Assembly: GCA_006384855.1 (NCBI GenBank)
Contig: VCJN01002774.1
Coordinates: 1-64,000, forward strand
Reading direction: 5' to 3'
DNA from: Tetraselmis striata
Lineage: Eukaryota; Chlorophyta; Chlorodendrophyceae; Chlorodendrales; Chlorodendraceae
Length of the DNA stretch: 64,000 bases
The notes beneath the pieces are model-generated. The model had not been told where the DNA came from, made no database searches, and saw nothing but the letters and a program-made list of their open reading frames with translations. Positions 54,907 through 64,000 of the stretch are shown in pieces. How positions within the stretch are numbered: the stretch's first letter is position 1; the number at the start of each line of letters is the position of its first letter. The position numbers were made by a program, and so were the translations under genes.

Positions 54907-57769
54907 TTAAAAACCATGATACCCCTGCCTGAAGCTGCTGCGCTCGGAATCGTCCCCCACGGTCGTCGCCGCATGCTTTTGCATGAGTTGCGACAGCCGC
55001 TGGGCTTGTTTCTTCGTCAGCGTCATGGACGCGGTGACGTCGTTCCCGTCCAGTGCACTGGCGAGGATGCTCTCGTCGTCAGCCATTTCCTTTGCGAGGT
55101 CGGAGCAGGAGCGCCGCATAGAGCCGATATTCACCTCACCCAGCACGGACGCCACGTCGCGCACCAGCTGCTGTAGCTCTACGTGGTTGTCGCACGGGAT
55201 GTTGAAGAGTAGCGGGTAGAGCGCCCGGATCTTGTCCGCCGGGATCTTGCACACCAGCCGCACCGACAGCGACTGGAAGCGCTCCAGCCCACTCCGGATG
55301 TTCTCCTTCGCCTGCTCCCCCGCCACGCCGCCGTGCAGCCAGTACGGCGAGCACAGATCGGCGCGCGCCTTGTGCCAGGCGCGCATCTCGGCGGAGAAGA
55401 CCTCCTCGTCCCCGGTGACAGCCAGGTAGCCCATCTCCGCGCTGGCCTCGGTGGCTGGCTGCGTCACCACCGTCAGTGATCGCGCATTGCAGTACTCCTG
55501 CAAGGTCCTTGGGGGGGGGGGGGGGGGGCGGGGGGGGGGGGGGCTTGAGAGCAGTGCTACCGAGGAAAGGAACGGTGCAGTAGGAAGGCGGTGTGGCAGA
55601 TGAATAGCGGCTCGGAGCAGTGAGGAGGAGGGGGATGTTGGTGCCGCAACGCACCAGGCGCGCTGGTGGTATCGGTTGCCGTCGGTCTCCAGCGCCCGCA
55701 GCGCCAGCGTCTTGCGACTAGTGGCGTAGGTGGCCATCATCCTGCAGGGCAAACCGCATACGTGTCATGCGCACTGCCGCGAGCCGATGTTGACAGAGTA
55801 CAAAATATGTGGGCGTGTGAATGGAGGCATGTCTGTTGACAGGTGATGAAAAACGGCAACAAGCAGGGGGGGCACCGCCTTTACATATCTTACAGACTTC
55901 ATACACATAAAATATATTGTATACATATGGGTGCCTATGCACCTTTAATACAAGCCTTGCATTTTGGTGGCATGCTACCTGCGGGAACATTCGCCATATG
56001 CCGGTCTGCCTGACCTCCCCGAGCGATACTCTACGCCGATCCAGGCAGATAGATGTAGATATTTATGTATCCTTCTACACAAGCAGGGAGATATGCTCTG
56101 ATGGATTTTGCACGTCAATGTAAAAGCAACATGTCAACATGCGCGAGGACAGTATGACATACACACATATAGGTTATGTGAAGCAAGTCGGCGGCCTCCA
56201 CTGACCTGGCCAGCAGCGCCACCTGCAGCCCCGATGTGTACTGCGGCAGCGCGATGCGGTCTATCCACACATACAGGCAGCCCGCGTCCGCCACGCCGCG
56301 ATGCAGCGCCTCCAGCTGCCACCTGGACATGTTCAGCCGCAGCCCGGGGCACACCAGCGTCTTGTCCTCTTGCCACCTGCGTGTGGCCCAGGCATGCTGT
56401 GAGCACCCACGCGTCACATCGAGCATACTGCAGCCGCTCGCCATTTCCTACGGGACGGTTGACCGCCAGTGTAGTTTTGTGGATAATACTACAGATAGAG
56501 GACAGAGCTGGTCGCAGCAATTACTTTGTGGCAGCATTATGGTAAGTATGTCTCAACAGATCCTACTGGCAGGTATCATGTCATCAGGTAAGCTGACGTT
56601 GCCAGGTAGCCCAGTGAATCGCGGTGGTCAGGGATGCAGGATTTTGCATTTTAGGGTTTGTGATAAGAAGCATGATATAAATCTAAAGCGAATTTAGGGC
56701 CTTTGCTCCTACATCATGCGTGTCCCGATGGCAGTGCGCAGTGCCCCTGAGCCCGGCCGCACCTGTAGCTGACCGCCAGCGTGTCGTCCATGCGGTAGTA
56801 CGATGCCTTGGTCATGACCAGCGGCCCGCGGTACACCTGCCCCTTGAGGTACGCCTGGAGGGCGGCGGACAGCTGGCTCGCGTCCACGAGCAGCCCAAAG
56901 CTGGCGTCAGCGGCACTGAGGTCCGTAAAGCGGCACGGCGGGTCGTCCGCGCTGAGCAGCAGCAGGATGGCCACCAGCCGGACCGCCCACACCACGCCCA
57001 TGCTCCACGGCGAGCCGAACGGCTGCACCAGCATCAGCAGGATGAGGTTGACCAGCAGCTGCAGCTGCCGGTGCTTGAAGCCGCCGCCGGGATCGCGCAC
57101 GCTGGCCCAGACGCCGCGGTTGCTGACCGAGGCCTCCTCCCCAAACTGCGTCTGCGGCGGCGACTGCTCGTAAAGGTAGTCAGTTGGGAGCGGGCGCCTC
57201 GCGCTCCTCCACGCGCTACGCTCGGGCAGGTCTTGGCGCCACAGGCGTGCCAAGCGGGCAAACAGCGCGCCGTCGAGGTCAAGCGACCACGCGAGAAAGA
57301 GCCAGCAGACGGCGACATGCAGTGCGGAGACGGCCGTGAAGGCCGTCATCTCCGGCCCCGTGGCCTTCATGAGTTTCACCCTCTCGTTCACGACGAAGAT
57401 GAAAAGTGAGGTCGGCGTGAGCGGCAGCAGCACCCAGTGAAGCCGCAGGCAGCGGATGAGCCAGCGCGTGCCGGTCTGCCGCAGCGCCTGCTCAAACAGC
57501 GGGGAGAACATCTCGGTGCGCAGGCTGTACAGCATCCCGCACATGTAGGTGTTGGAGGAGACGGTGAGGAGGGCCAACGTGTCCCGGAACTTCCAGGCCA
57601 GCACGCAGGGCGACCACCACGCGGCGCCGTCGCCGCAGGTGGCGGAGCGGAAGGCCAGGTACTCTGGGCTGTGCCAGACCGCCGTGTCGCCGACAGCACA
57701 GGAGGCGGTCATCGCCACCGTGAACACCACGCCAAACACCAGCAGCCGCTGCTGGCTCTGCCGCGTCAC
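54907..57769 (-). CDS. Multi-pass membrane protein with HET-like domain (4 exons here, 621 aa)
   Basis: Exons 57769-56763, 56376-56206, 55741-55655 and 55507-54907 (stop TAA); introns 386, 464 and 147 bp, all GT-AG and phase-consistent (2, 2, 2). Splicing joins the HET (PF06985-type) motif series in order: LAVSYRWQ at residues 331-338, YVWIDRIALPQ at 371-381, RRMMATYATSRKTL at about 393-406, and RAWTLQEYC at 420-428. Motifs 1 and 4 exist only after splicing. Before the domain come hydrophobic segments at about 9-27, 107-127, 145-164, 236-250 and 256-273; after it a ~190-residue soluble tail. Codon 57769 is GTG, directly after a usable acceptor (CACGCAG|GTG), so the exon probably continues from an upstream one (see 60630-61271); otherwise the first Met is residue 20. 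HET domains mediate cell death on non-self recognition in fungi; the role here is unknown. Confidence 0.8.
55508..55654 (-). other. Intron 3 of the HET-like gene with homopolymer pyrimidine tract
   Basis: 147-bp intron whose 3' end, in gene orientation, is two C-runs (plus-strand G-runs at 55511-55528 and 55530-55542) ending ...CCCCAAG|GACC. The acceptor is AAG, not the more usual CAG/TAG. The next AG downstream (TTGCAG|GAG) would break the frame and lose the WTLQE motif. Confidence 0.75.
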
Positions 57770-57984
57770 CTGCGTGGCAGCACCGCAGCGCGTCGCGGCC
57801 CTCTTCTGGTGTTAAAACAATTTGATGGTTTCGGAGCAGCCCGCGAATATTTTTAAATAAATTCCCCTACCTCTTGGGTTGAGCGGAGGAAAAGGAGAGC
57901 CGCGTCCGAAATCGCCTGGAATACGCGAGAATTGATACCGGTTGCAAAACGGTTTTATCACGGATTTTTAGGCGTCCGTCCTCC

Positions 57985-58065
57985 GTCCGTCCTCCGTCCT
58001 CGTGTGCTGCGTCTTCGTGAATGAACCGTCATACGTTCGATCTGTGCTCGTTTGATTTCTAGGCA
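57985..58065 (+). repeat. 81-bp direct repeat, copy 1
   Basis: GTCCGTCCTCCGTCCTC through CGTTTGATTTCTAGGCA; copy 2 at 58150-58230 differs at a few positions. Confidence 0.92.
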
Positions 58066-58149
58066 CTCCTACCACAGTCCGTAAAAATCCTGCGACTAGG
58101 ACGGATCTATCGTGAATTATACCGGAAACATACTGCAAAAATCACGAAT

Positions 58150-58230
58150 GTCCGTCCTCCGTCCTCCTGTGCTGCGTCTTCGCGTATGAACCGTCATACG
58201 TTCGATCTGTGCTCGTTTGATTTCTAGGCA
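58150..58230 (+). repeat. 81-bp direct repeat, copy 2
   Basis: See 57985-58065. The 84 bp between the copies is unrelated. Confidence 0.92.
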
Positions 58231-58607
58231 CACCTCCGAAGACGGCAAGATTCTGAATGGATGCGCGTGTATTCTAGCCCAGGCACGTCATGTACTCGTC
58301 TGAAACGCCAAAATAACGCGGTACCGCAGCGCGTTTTTACTGCTGAATAATCGGCAAGCGAGACTCGCCCTCTATATTTATACAGCGACTATATACACGG
58401 TGGTCCGAGGATATGCTGCAACATGATGGTGTAAAAAGGGATCGCCGCGGTGCGGGGGCAGTCCGCCGACCCGGGGCCCGGCGTCCGTCGACGGACGGGC
58501 GACGGTCGAACGACGGCATCCGGCGTCCGGTGCCGGTATAGGCGGCGGGCGTGGCGATTCGCGCCGTGCCCGCCCCGTAGACCTGACGACCGGCCCGACC
58601 TGCGCGG

Positions 58608-58770
58608 CCTCGTGCGGGATGCGGGCCGCCTGTAGGCGGCTTGTACTGTGCTGCTGATCTTGCAGTGCTGCTTTTTTTTTTGGGGGGGGGGGGTAGTACA
58701 ACTTTTAGCGGTGGGTTGGGTACCGGCCTTTTTGTAATGCACACCAGTAGTCAGCGGCCCGCTTTTACGC
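58608..58770 (+). repeat. Transposon 3'-end repeat, plus copy
   Basis: GTGCGGGATGCGGGCCGC..GTAGGCGGCTTG followed by GCCTTTTTGTAATGCACACC. The same two blocks in the same order are at 63588-63672. The frame ending ...LVRDAGRL-stop here parallels ...LMRDAGRF-stop there. Confidence 0.75.
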
Positions 58771-58904
58771 GGCTTGCAGATTTAATCTGTGTTACAAAAT
58801 AATACGTCTCTTTTGAAAAACAATAAATTACTGACAAATCTAACGCTAAAAGCATTATTACCCGGAAACAACAGTATTTTTACAAGATCCACACTGCAAG
58901 CCGG

Positions 58905-58942
58905 CTAAAAGCGGCCCGCATCCCGCACGGCCGCACCACGCT
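58905..58942 (-). repeat. Transposon 3'-end repeat, inverted copy
   Basis: GCAAGCCGGCTAAAAGCGGC then CCGCATCCCGCAC is the reverse complement of the block at 58611-58643, so the two face each other across about 260 bp. AGCGGCCCGCTTTTACGCGG near 58755 is a third, partial version. Confidence 0.75.
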
Positions 58943-59377
58943 CAACCCAAGAGGTAGGGGCACCTCCACAAATCCCCGGCGCGAAGCGCCGCTTAGTTGT
59001 TATTAATACTCAAAATAAACGAAGTGTTATTTGGAGTGGGGGGGCGCTAATACATTCGGAAAGAACCGCTAGTACCCGTACGCCTGGTATGCGCGTGACG
59101 TGTACTGCGCAAAGTATGTAGGACAACCGACCCATAGCCAGGCCGGGACGCCCCGCCGCAAGGCATTATTCTACTGCTGCGACATCGGCTCACGGAAAGG
59201 TGCGTCTTCATGCATCCGGCAACCAGCGTGCTCAGCGTGGTCGAATTAGCCGGCGCCCATACCGTTCCGGCCACCTGCCGCGCGCGCAAGGAATCTACTC
59301 ACCCCACTCCCCCACTCAACGCTGCGATCTAGGCGCTGCGCCCCCGTGCAGCCCGTTTGCCGCGTAATAACCCCCCG

Positions 59378-59411
<34 letters not shown>

Positions 59412-60009
59412 TCCGCCCCCGCGCGCGCGCACAAAAATCTCTCTGGCGAGGCTGAGTCTAGGCAGGCGTACCCTGACCACGGTGCACTTGGAACTGTATA
59501 TCCCTGAGGAGGCACACTCTGCCAGATACGCGAGGAGGCGGGCTGGAGGATGGGGGATGCGCGGAGAGGCTGCTCCACGGGGGAACAGGCGGGAGCATTG
59601 GGGCTGCACGGAGCGGCCACTAAGCGGTGCAGTTGGGGGTGGGTTGGGTCCGGGTTCTGCGGAGCGGCCGCTGCTGCGGGCAAGACGATAGGGGGGTGGC
59701 GGGGCTGAAGATCGTCATAGACAGTGCTAGCGGGAGGAGAGGGGATATAGGACGATGGGCAGAGGGCATCACGGACCCGCCGCTGCACAAGCGGGTGGAT
59801 TGGTGGATGTCGGCATGCGTGGAGCGGCCGCTGTGAGAGGGTAAGACAAAGGGTGTCAGGGTGCTAGCGGGGAATACATTAAGGGGGCACAAGAGGATCG
59901 GTAGATGGCTTTGCGGAGCGATCTCCGCGCGAGGCTGTAAAGGTGTCTTTAGAGAGTGTGAAGAGAATATAAGAGGATGGGTAGAGTTCTGGCCTTAATC
60001 AAAACGGTA

Positions 60010-60292
60010 GATGTGGTATGGTATGGTATGGTACGGAGACGGTACGGGTATGGTACAGGGACGGTACGGGTACGCGGTATTCGGGTATTCAGTGTTCTGG
60101 GGAACGGGGTACCCGATATTCGTCGGGTACCCTACATTCAGGATACATGATGTTCTGGGTTTACATTGATGCTGATGAAATCTGATATGCCACAACATTT
60201 CCTCCAGGAACCAAAAATGTGATCCACGGTACCGGTACCGGGGCGGTACGATGACAAGGTACCGGAAACAGTACGGTATTCGGGTATTCAGC
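60010..60292 (+). repeat. GGTACGG/GGTATTCGGG simple-repeat region
   Basis: Imperfect tandem GGTATG/GGTACGG words; CGGTATTCGGGTATTCAG occurs at 60075-60092 and 60273-60290. Confidence 0.75.
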
Positions 60293-60475
60293 ATATGGTC
60301 TTTGTATGCATCCGGTGTATCTATTCCCATATTAGTACATATTGTACATAATAGTACATATTGTAAATAAAACACACTTTCAAATGCAGTACATTCAGGG
60401 TAAATTCCTTTACCATACAATATGGCAGATACATTCAATTCAAAATATTAAGAACCTTGAGGACCTTTCTGATTG

Positions 60476-60526
60476 CCTTTTATTTTGGTGATTTCCGATA
60501 TCGCCTTCTGCTGCTAGCTCATGTAA
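60476..60526 (+). repeat. Short dispersed repeat (copy 2)
   Basis: Matches 48318-48371. Confidence 0.75.
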
Positions 60527-60629
60527 TTAATTATTATTCAAAATATTAACGAATATGAAAACAAAGATTAAACAAAGATTAACGAGGGGCACCGCGAACG
60601 TAGCACGCTCCCCGAGGCAAGCGGCGCAC

Positions 60630-61271
60630 CTTCACGATTTCGAGGTAGGCGCTCTTGGATGCCGCCGGCGCCCAGCCGCTGACCTCCTGCCGCGCGGCGC
60701 TCCCCGGCCCTTGCCGGCGCAGGCCCAACTGTTCGCGCTGCGCCACCAGTAGCTTAGGCGCGAGGAATCCCAGCACAGTCCCGATCGCCAGCGTCACGGT
60801 CGCTATCTGCAGGCTCACCACCACCACCAGCGGCGTGCGGCTTGCGGGGCCGTGCATGTGGGCGCTGATTAGGCCCGGGTGGAGCAGCGTGATCGCGCCG
60901 CCCACCAGCTGCACCGCCGCGAGGACGGCCACGCACAGCAGCAGACGGCGGGTTTCCGGCAGCAGCCACATTTTGCGGACGCATACCGCCGCGGCCGCCG
61001 CCGTGGAGAACAGTCCGCCCGCCCGCCGCCCCGCTCGCACAGGCACCCGCCCACCACCGCTACCCGGCGCCTCTTCCCCGGCCCTCACCCAGGCGACGCG
61101 GGCGTGGCGCGTTGGCTCGTCGGCCGGGTGTGCCGAGTGGACCTGGTATGATGCCGTAAACTGGTTGCGTTGGGGCACGAGGGCGCCCGGAGTGTCGGGT
61201 GTCGAAGCGGGGGGAATTTCGTCTATGCGGGGGAAGCCTGCCTCCTCGCCGCTGGCAGGGCACGGCGGCAT
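60630..61271 (-). CDS. Two-TM exon, probable 5' exon of the HET-like gene
   Basis: ATG at 61271 (MPPCPASGEEAGFPRIDEIP); a Gly/Arg-rich middle; then RLLLCVAVLAAVQLVGGAIT and PLVVVVSLQIATVTLAIGTV, two clear membrane segments; then GWAPAASKSAYLEIVK ending at donor GTGAAG|GTGCGC (60630), phase 0. The HET-like gene's first visible exon begins phase 0 at an acceptor (57769) and has no ATG, so joining the two would give an 835-aa protein with about seven membrane segments. The link is inference; the exon itself is well supported by hydrophobicity and donor. The (GT)n tract at 61375-61414 lies about 100 bp upstream, where a promoter would be. Confidence 0.5.
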
Positions 61272-61372
61272 GTTATCTGGCAGAAAACAGACCAGAGCCT
61301 ATCGGGACTGGGTTCCGCGATCGCGATCGCGCCTCTGGCGACAGGTACGGGTAGCTGTAGCAGCAGCGAAAG

Positions 61373-61419
<47 letters not shown>

Positions 61420-61570
61420 GGGAAAGGGGGGCGGGGGGGGGGGGGGGGGGGGGGGGGGGGTGGTTTGAGTTTGGCGGAAATAAAGGTTGCGCGAGCAGCG
61501 GTCGGTGTGGCTGGAATCTGTAGGTACCAGTACCAGTACTTTCCGCCAGTACTTTTCTCGCTCGCAGCAG
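61272..61570. other. Upstream region with GT microsatellite and G-run
   Basis: (GT)n at 61375-61414 and a 28-base G-run at 61433-61460, with no ORF. It lies between divergent coding regions and could act as a shared promoter. Confidence 0.5.
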
Positions 61571-61957
61571 TTCGTTACGACTACTGCGTGGCTTGCCTGC
61601 GGCGCCTGGCCCGTGCCCCCGGTGTTCCCGTCGGCCACCGAGCCCGCACCGGCGCCCGCCGCGCCCCCGCCTCCGCCCGCTGCGGTTCTCGAGTACTATG
61701 GCCGCGCGGTAGAGGAGCTCCGCAATGGCTTGCTCACCCTGGAGCGCACCGAGGCGGCGGACTACAACGCGGTGTGGCGGACAGTGCGGCGCACCCTAGG
61801 TGGCTTGCGTCATGTCGGCGCTGACTTCCACCGAGACATGGGGCTGCTGGGGCTCCACATCGAGGCGAAGGAGAAGCAAGAGCACCAGCGGGCGGCTGCC
61901 GCGACTCAACATGACGGGAAGCATAAGAAGCGGGCGAAGCGACACCGTCCATCATGA
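61571..61957 (+). CDS. Coiled-coil-like C-terminal exon, unrecognised (transposon-associated?)
   Basis: The frame from about 61626 reads VFPSATEPAPAPAAPPPPPA then AVLEYYGRAVEELRNGLLTL, ERTEAADYNAVWRTVRRTLG, HRDMGLLGLHIEAKEKQEHQ and a basic GKHKKRAKRHRPS tail, ending at TGA 61955-61957. The Pro-rich linker, charged helix and NLS-like tail are coding-like. No start is visible; CTCGCTCGCAG near 61567 is a possible acceptor. Position next to the nuclease-like ORF suggests the same mobile element, but that is a guess. Confidence 0.4.
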   Translation, partial: FVTTTAWLACGAWPVPPVFPSATEPAPAPAAPPPPPAAVLEYYGRAVEELRNGLLTLERTEAADYNAVWRTVRRTLGGLRHVGADFHRDMGLLGLHIEAKEKQEHQRAAAATQHDGKHKKRAKRHRPS

Positions 61958-62883
61958 CCTCTCCTTGCATGTTCTCTGCGTGTTTGTCTTATTATGTGTA
62001 TGGCGTGAGGCTTGTGTAAGTGTGTGTTTTCTGATTATGCTTTGCCCCTCGCCCTCTACTCAGGCCTAGGTTCATTCTCTTCCCTCGAGACCTCGGGGAT
62101 CCGCGTGCGGTGCTGGGGGCCGCACCGGGTCCTGGCCAGTGGAATTGCACGCCCCCCTCCCCACGCAGGGAGTAGGGTTGCGTGCCCGTTATGGCCCGAG
62201 CTGGTTTACATCCCCCAGCTTGCAACCGAGGGTGCACCCCTCCCATCGCGGCAGGCGGCTTGCCCGGCGTGCGGCAGTGGGTGCGGCCGTGCGTTGGGGT
62301 CAAACCTTGCCGTCAAGTCCACTCAGCTCGAATCCCTGATGGAGCTGTTTTTCCAGGGCCAGGCTCTCAAATTGCGAGGAAGCCCCTTGAGCCCCCGCTC
62401 CCACCCTCCAGCACAACACTGGGGGTTCCGAGAGGTTGAGCAGCTCGGGTATGGGCACAACGCGGGAGAGGGGCACGGAGATACACTTCCGTGCAGCGCC
62501 TGGTTCCCCAAATACCAGTGCCACCCCAGGATCGGGCCACACGCAGCCAAGCCCCTCCACCTAAGGCCGGGTGTAGAGCCGTGCCTGGCTATGACACGCA
62601 ATATGCTCGGAGGGGAAGGTTCAGAGACTAGACGGGAGCCGGTGCGGCGGGGCACCGCTGTGCTCAAGATATAGTCCCTCACCACCCGAGAGGGTGCCTG
62701 TAGTGAGCTCCCCAGGGAGGGGTGAGCTACAGGGGCTGGGCCGTTCCCAGCTATGTGAGATCGTATAATATGGAGCTAGTATGGGAGTGAGCTCCGCGGC
62801 TCGGGGGTTGGTGGAACGGCATGCCGCCCTCGTGACTGCCCATGTTTGTAAATATATGATCTCGAGGCGATCACTGTGTTCAC
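61958..62883. other. No assigned gene
   Basis: Both strands stay open over roughly 220 codons around 62012-62674 but neither reading is convincing. A Cys-bearing patch (AACPACGSGCGRALGSN) occurs on the plus strand near 62255. It may be decayed coding sequence of the element continuing at 62884. Confidence 0.35.
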
Positions 62884-63611
62884 GACCTAGGTATCGCGGT
62901 ACGGCGGGAGGTGGATGACTTGTTCCAGCAGGCAGTGCCTCTCGGCAACACCGTACCCCGGGATGAACTCAAGGACCTAGTGCCGGACGCAGAGCTCTCC
63001 CTTCCGGCGTTCAACGTCGTGACCGGGAGCTATGATCCCCGGAGCTTGAAGTCCACGCTGTTGGAGTTCAAGACTACGCGGTACGGGGTCAAGTACACTC
63101 AGTGCCCCGGGCCACAGCTGTGGATCGGTTTGAGCGCTCCCTGTTGGGCGACATACAACGGGGGTTGGCTGCGCGGGACGCGGCGTGGCACAACACAGAG
63201 CCCGGACAGAAGGGTCCTCTTCGAGACATCCTGGATATGTCGGAGTACACGGGCATGGTCTTCGGGACAGTGGGTGAGGTGAGCAAGGGGGTGCACCGCA
63301 CAGTGCGTGGTATCGCATGCTTGGCTGCGGACCGGGGTGCCCTCTCATCGCGGGGCACTCGGTGCATCACCCGGGCTCACCAGGAGGCCTTGCTCGCAAG
63401 AGATTTCCTCGGGGTCCTGAGCTTGGTGGCCGCTCGAGAGCGTGCTCGCTGCCTCATCAGACGGCGCAGATTCGTCTCCCATCCCGTTGCTGAAGCTGCA
63501 CAGCACGTCCGAGGATCACCTACACGCACACGTGCTCGCGTGGCCCGGACTCTGAACCGTGTGCGCATCACTCATCCATCCCGCCTTATGCGGGATGCGG
63601 GCCGCTTTTAG
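62884..63611 (+). pseudogene. Putative PD-(D/E)XK-like nuclease ORF of a mobile element (frameshifted)
   Basis: Open from about 62884: DLGIAVRREVDDLFQQAVPL, DELKDLVPDAELSLPAFNVV, then TGSYDPRSLKSTLLEFKTTR. The D...E-x-K spacing (E-F-K) fits a PD-(D/E)XK nuclease core. A one-base shift at the CCCCGGG near 63101 moves the frame, which continues PRATAVDRFERSLLGDIQRG, GPLRDILDMSEYTGMVFGTV, GEVSKGVHRTVRGIACLAAD and ends LMRDAGRF-stop (63611). The R/Y-x-GxVFGxxGEVS segment resembles retroelement-encoded proteins of algae and protists that I recall only loosely. The 3' end merges into the repeat shared with 58.6 kb, which marks it as transposon-borne. The nuclease assignment is inference. Confidence 0.45.
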
Positions 63612-63672
63612 GCGGCTTGCTGTGTTGATTTTCTAATTCTGGGGAACTGCCCTTTTTGTAATTCACACCAGT
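63588..63672 (+). repeat. Transposon 3'-end repeat (copy at 63.6 kb)
   Basis: ATGCGGGATGCGGGCCGC..TTAGGCGGCTTG then CCTTTTTGTAATTCACACCA, as at 58608-58770. Confidence 0.75.
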
Positions 63673-64000
63673 ACTTTCCGTGCATTCTCTTGACGCTCTC
63701 CCTGCTGTAACCAAAAATTTCAAAGTTGAGTCTGGTTTTGCCGAAAAGGTCGCGCAGGCTGTTTTACACGGTCAAGAGCCGAGATTGGCAGGATGGTTTA
63801 GCGAAAGCGTGGAGGGAAAACGGAGTCAGGGGGGGCGCTGCGTGGAACGCAGCGAAAACTGGAAGATGGCAGGCTCAGCTGTTCTGGCTGCTTTTATGTC
63901 TACTCGTGCTGCACCCAAAAAGGGCGCAACAACAGATGCCTAGTTCCCGTACCACTGAGCAGCACTTGTAGCTAAAAAGCGGTTAGGTCAAGGAGGGAAA
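63673..64000. other. Window end, no gene seen
   Basis: Overlapping short frames only; none has recognisable features. Confidence 0.4.

Larger units (their letters stand above)
57770..60629. other. Repeat-rich interval, no gene supported (possible large intron)
   Basis: Contains the 81-bp direct repeat pair, the inverted transposon-end repeats near 58.6-58.9 kb, a C-run at 59384-59410, GGTAC-rich DNA at 60.0-60.3 kb and an AT-rich stretch at 60.3-60.6 kb. If 60630-61271 is the upstream exon of the HET-like gene, all of this is one 2.9-kb intron. Confidence 0.45.

Noticed and set aside
58337-58744. Arg/Pro-rich minus-strand ORFs near 58.5 kb
   Set aside because: They overlap in all three frames in GC-rich repeat DNA and show no domain; the plus-strand LVRDAGRL end matches the 63.6-kb copy instead.
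1-64000. tRNA or rRNA genes
   Set aside because: I saw no cloverleaf box A/box B pairs or rRNA core sequences while reading; a tRNAscan or rRNA profile run could still find a short one.

Overview
The window is eukaryotic nuclear DNA from a GC-rich genome, most likely a microalga and perhaps a green one. The support is spliced genes with GT-AG introns, very long G/C homopolymers, CA/GT microsatellites, and a dense load of tyrosine-recombinase-type (DIRS/Ngaro-like) retroelement, LTR-like and CACTA-like DNA transposon sequence. I see no operons, Shine-Dalgarno sites, rRNA, tRNA or CRISPR arrays. The taxonomic guess is inference from composition and element types.

About 1.3-47.7 kb is almost entirely transposon nested in transposon. 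The outermost layer reads as one broken DIRS/Ngaro-like retroelement. Its terminal repeats lie at about 1.33-1.60 plus 7.21-7.26 kb (left) and 47.37-47.70 kb (right). Its pol is in pieces: reverse transcriptase motifs at 7.88-8.6 kb, the RT/RNase H connection at 31.2-31.4 kb, and a C-terminal pol module at 46.85-47.26 kb. Three things split it. A 5.6-kb element with 253-bp LTR-like direct repeats (1601-7202) sits in the left terminal repeat. A head-to-tail array of a 4.0-kb unit (8094-30744, five full units and a partial sixth) follows; every unit carries the same dead RT fragment, an antisense DNA methyltransferase pseudogene, a 780-bp inverted-repeat cassette and a 28-bp perfect palindrome. 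Then comes a 14.5-kb CACTA-type transposon (32078-46538, TSD ACA) that itself contains a second, 8.2-kb member of the same family (37690-45911, TSD ACG).

From 49 to 61 kb there are two convincing host genes. The first is a plus-strand three-exon gene (49076-52534, 756 aa) for a glutamine-rich protein with an internally duplicated, unrecognised domain. The second is a minus-strand gene (54907-57769, perhaps starting at 61271) for a multi-pass membrane protein ending in a HET-like domain, the fold fungi use in self/non-self recognition; its splice sites rebuild the complete HET motif series.

From 58 to 64 kb there are short direct and inverted repeats and the remains of another transposon family, including a frameshifted ORF with a possible PD-(D/E)XK nuclease signature. 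The first 0.6 kb may hold the 3' end of a further gene.

The standout points are the nested CACTA pair with a readable empty site, the 22-kb array of dead retroelement/methyltransferase units, and the membrane-anchored HET-like gene.
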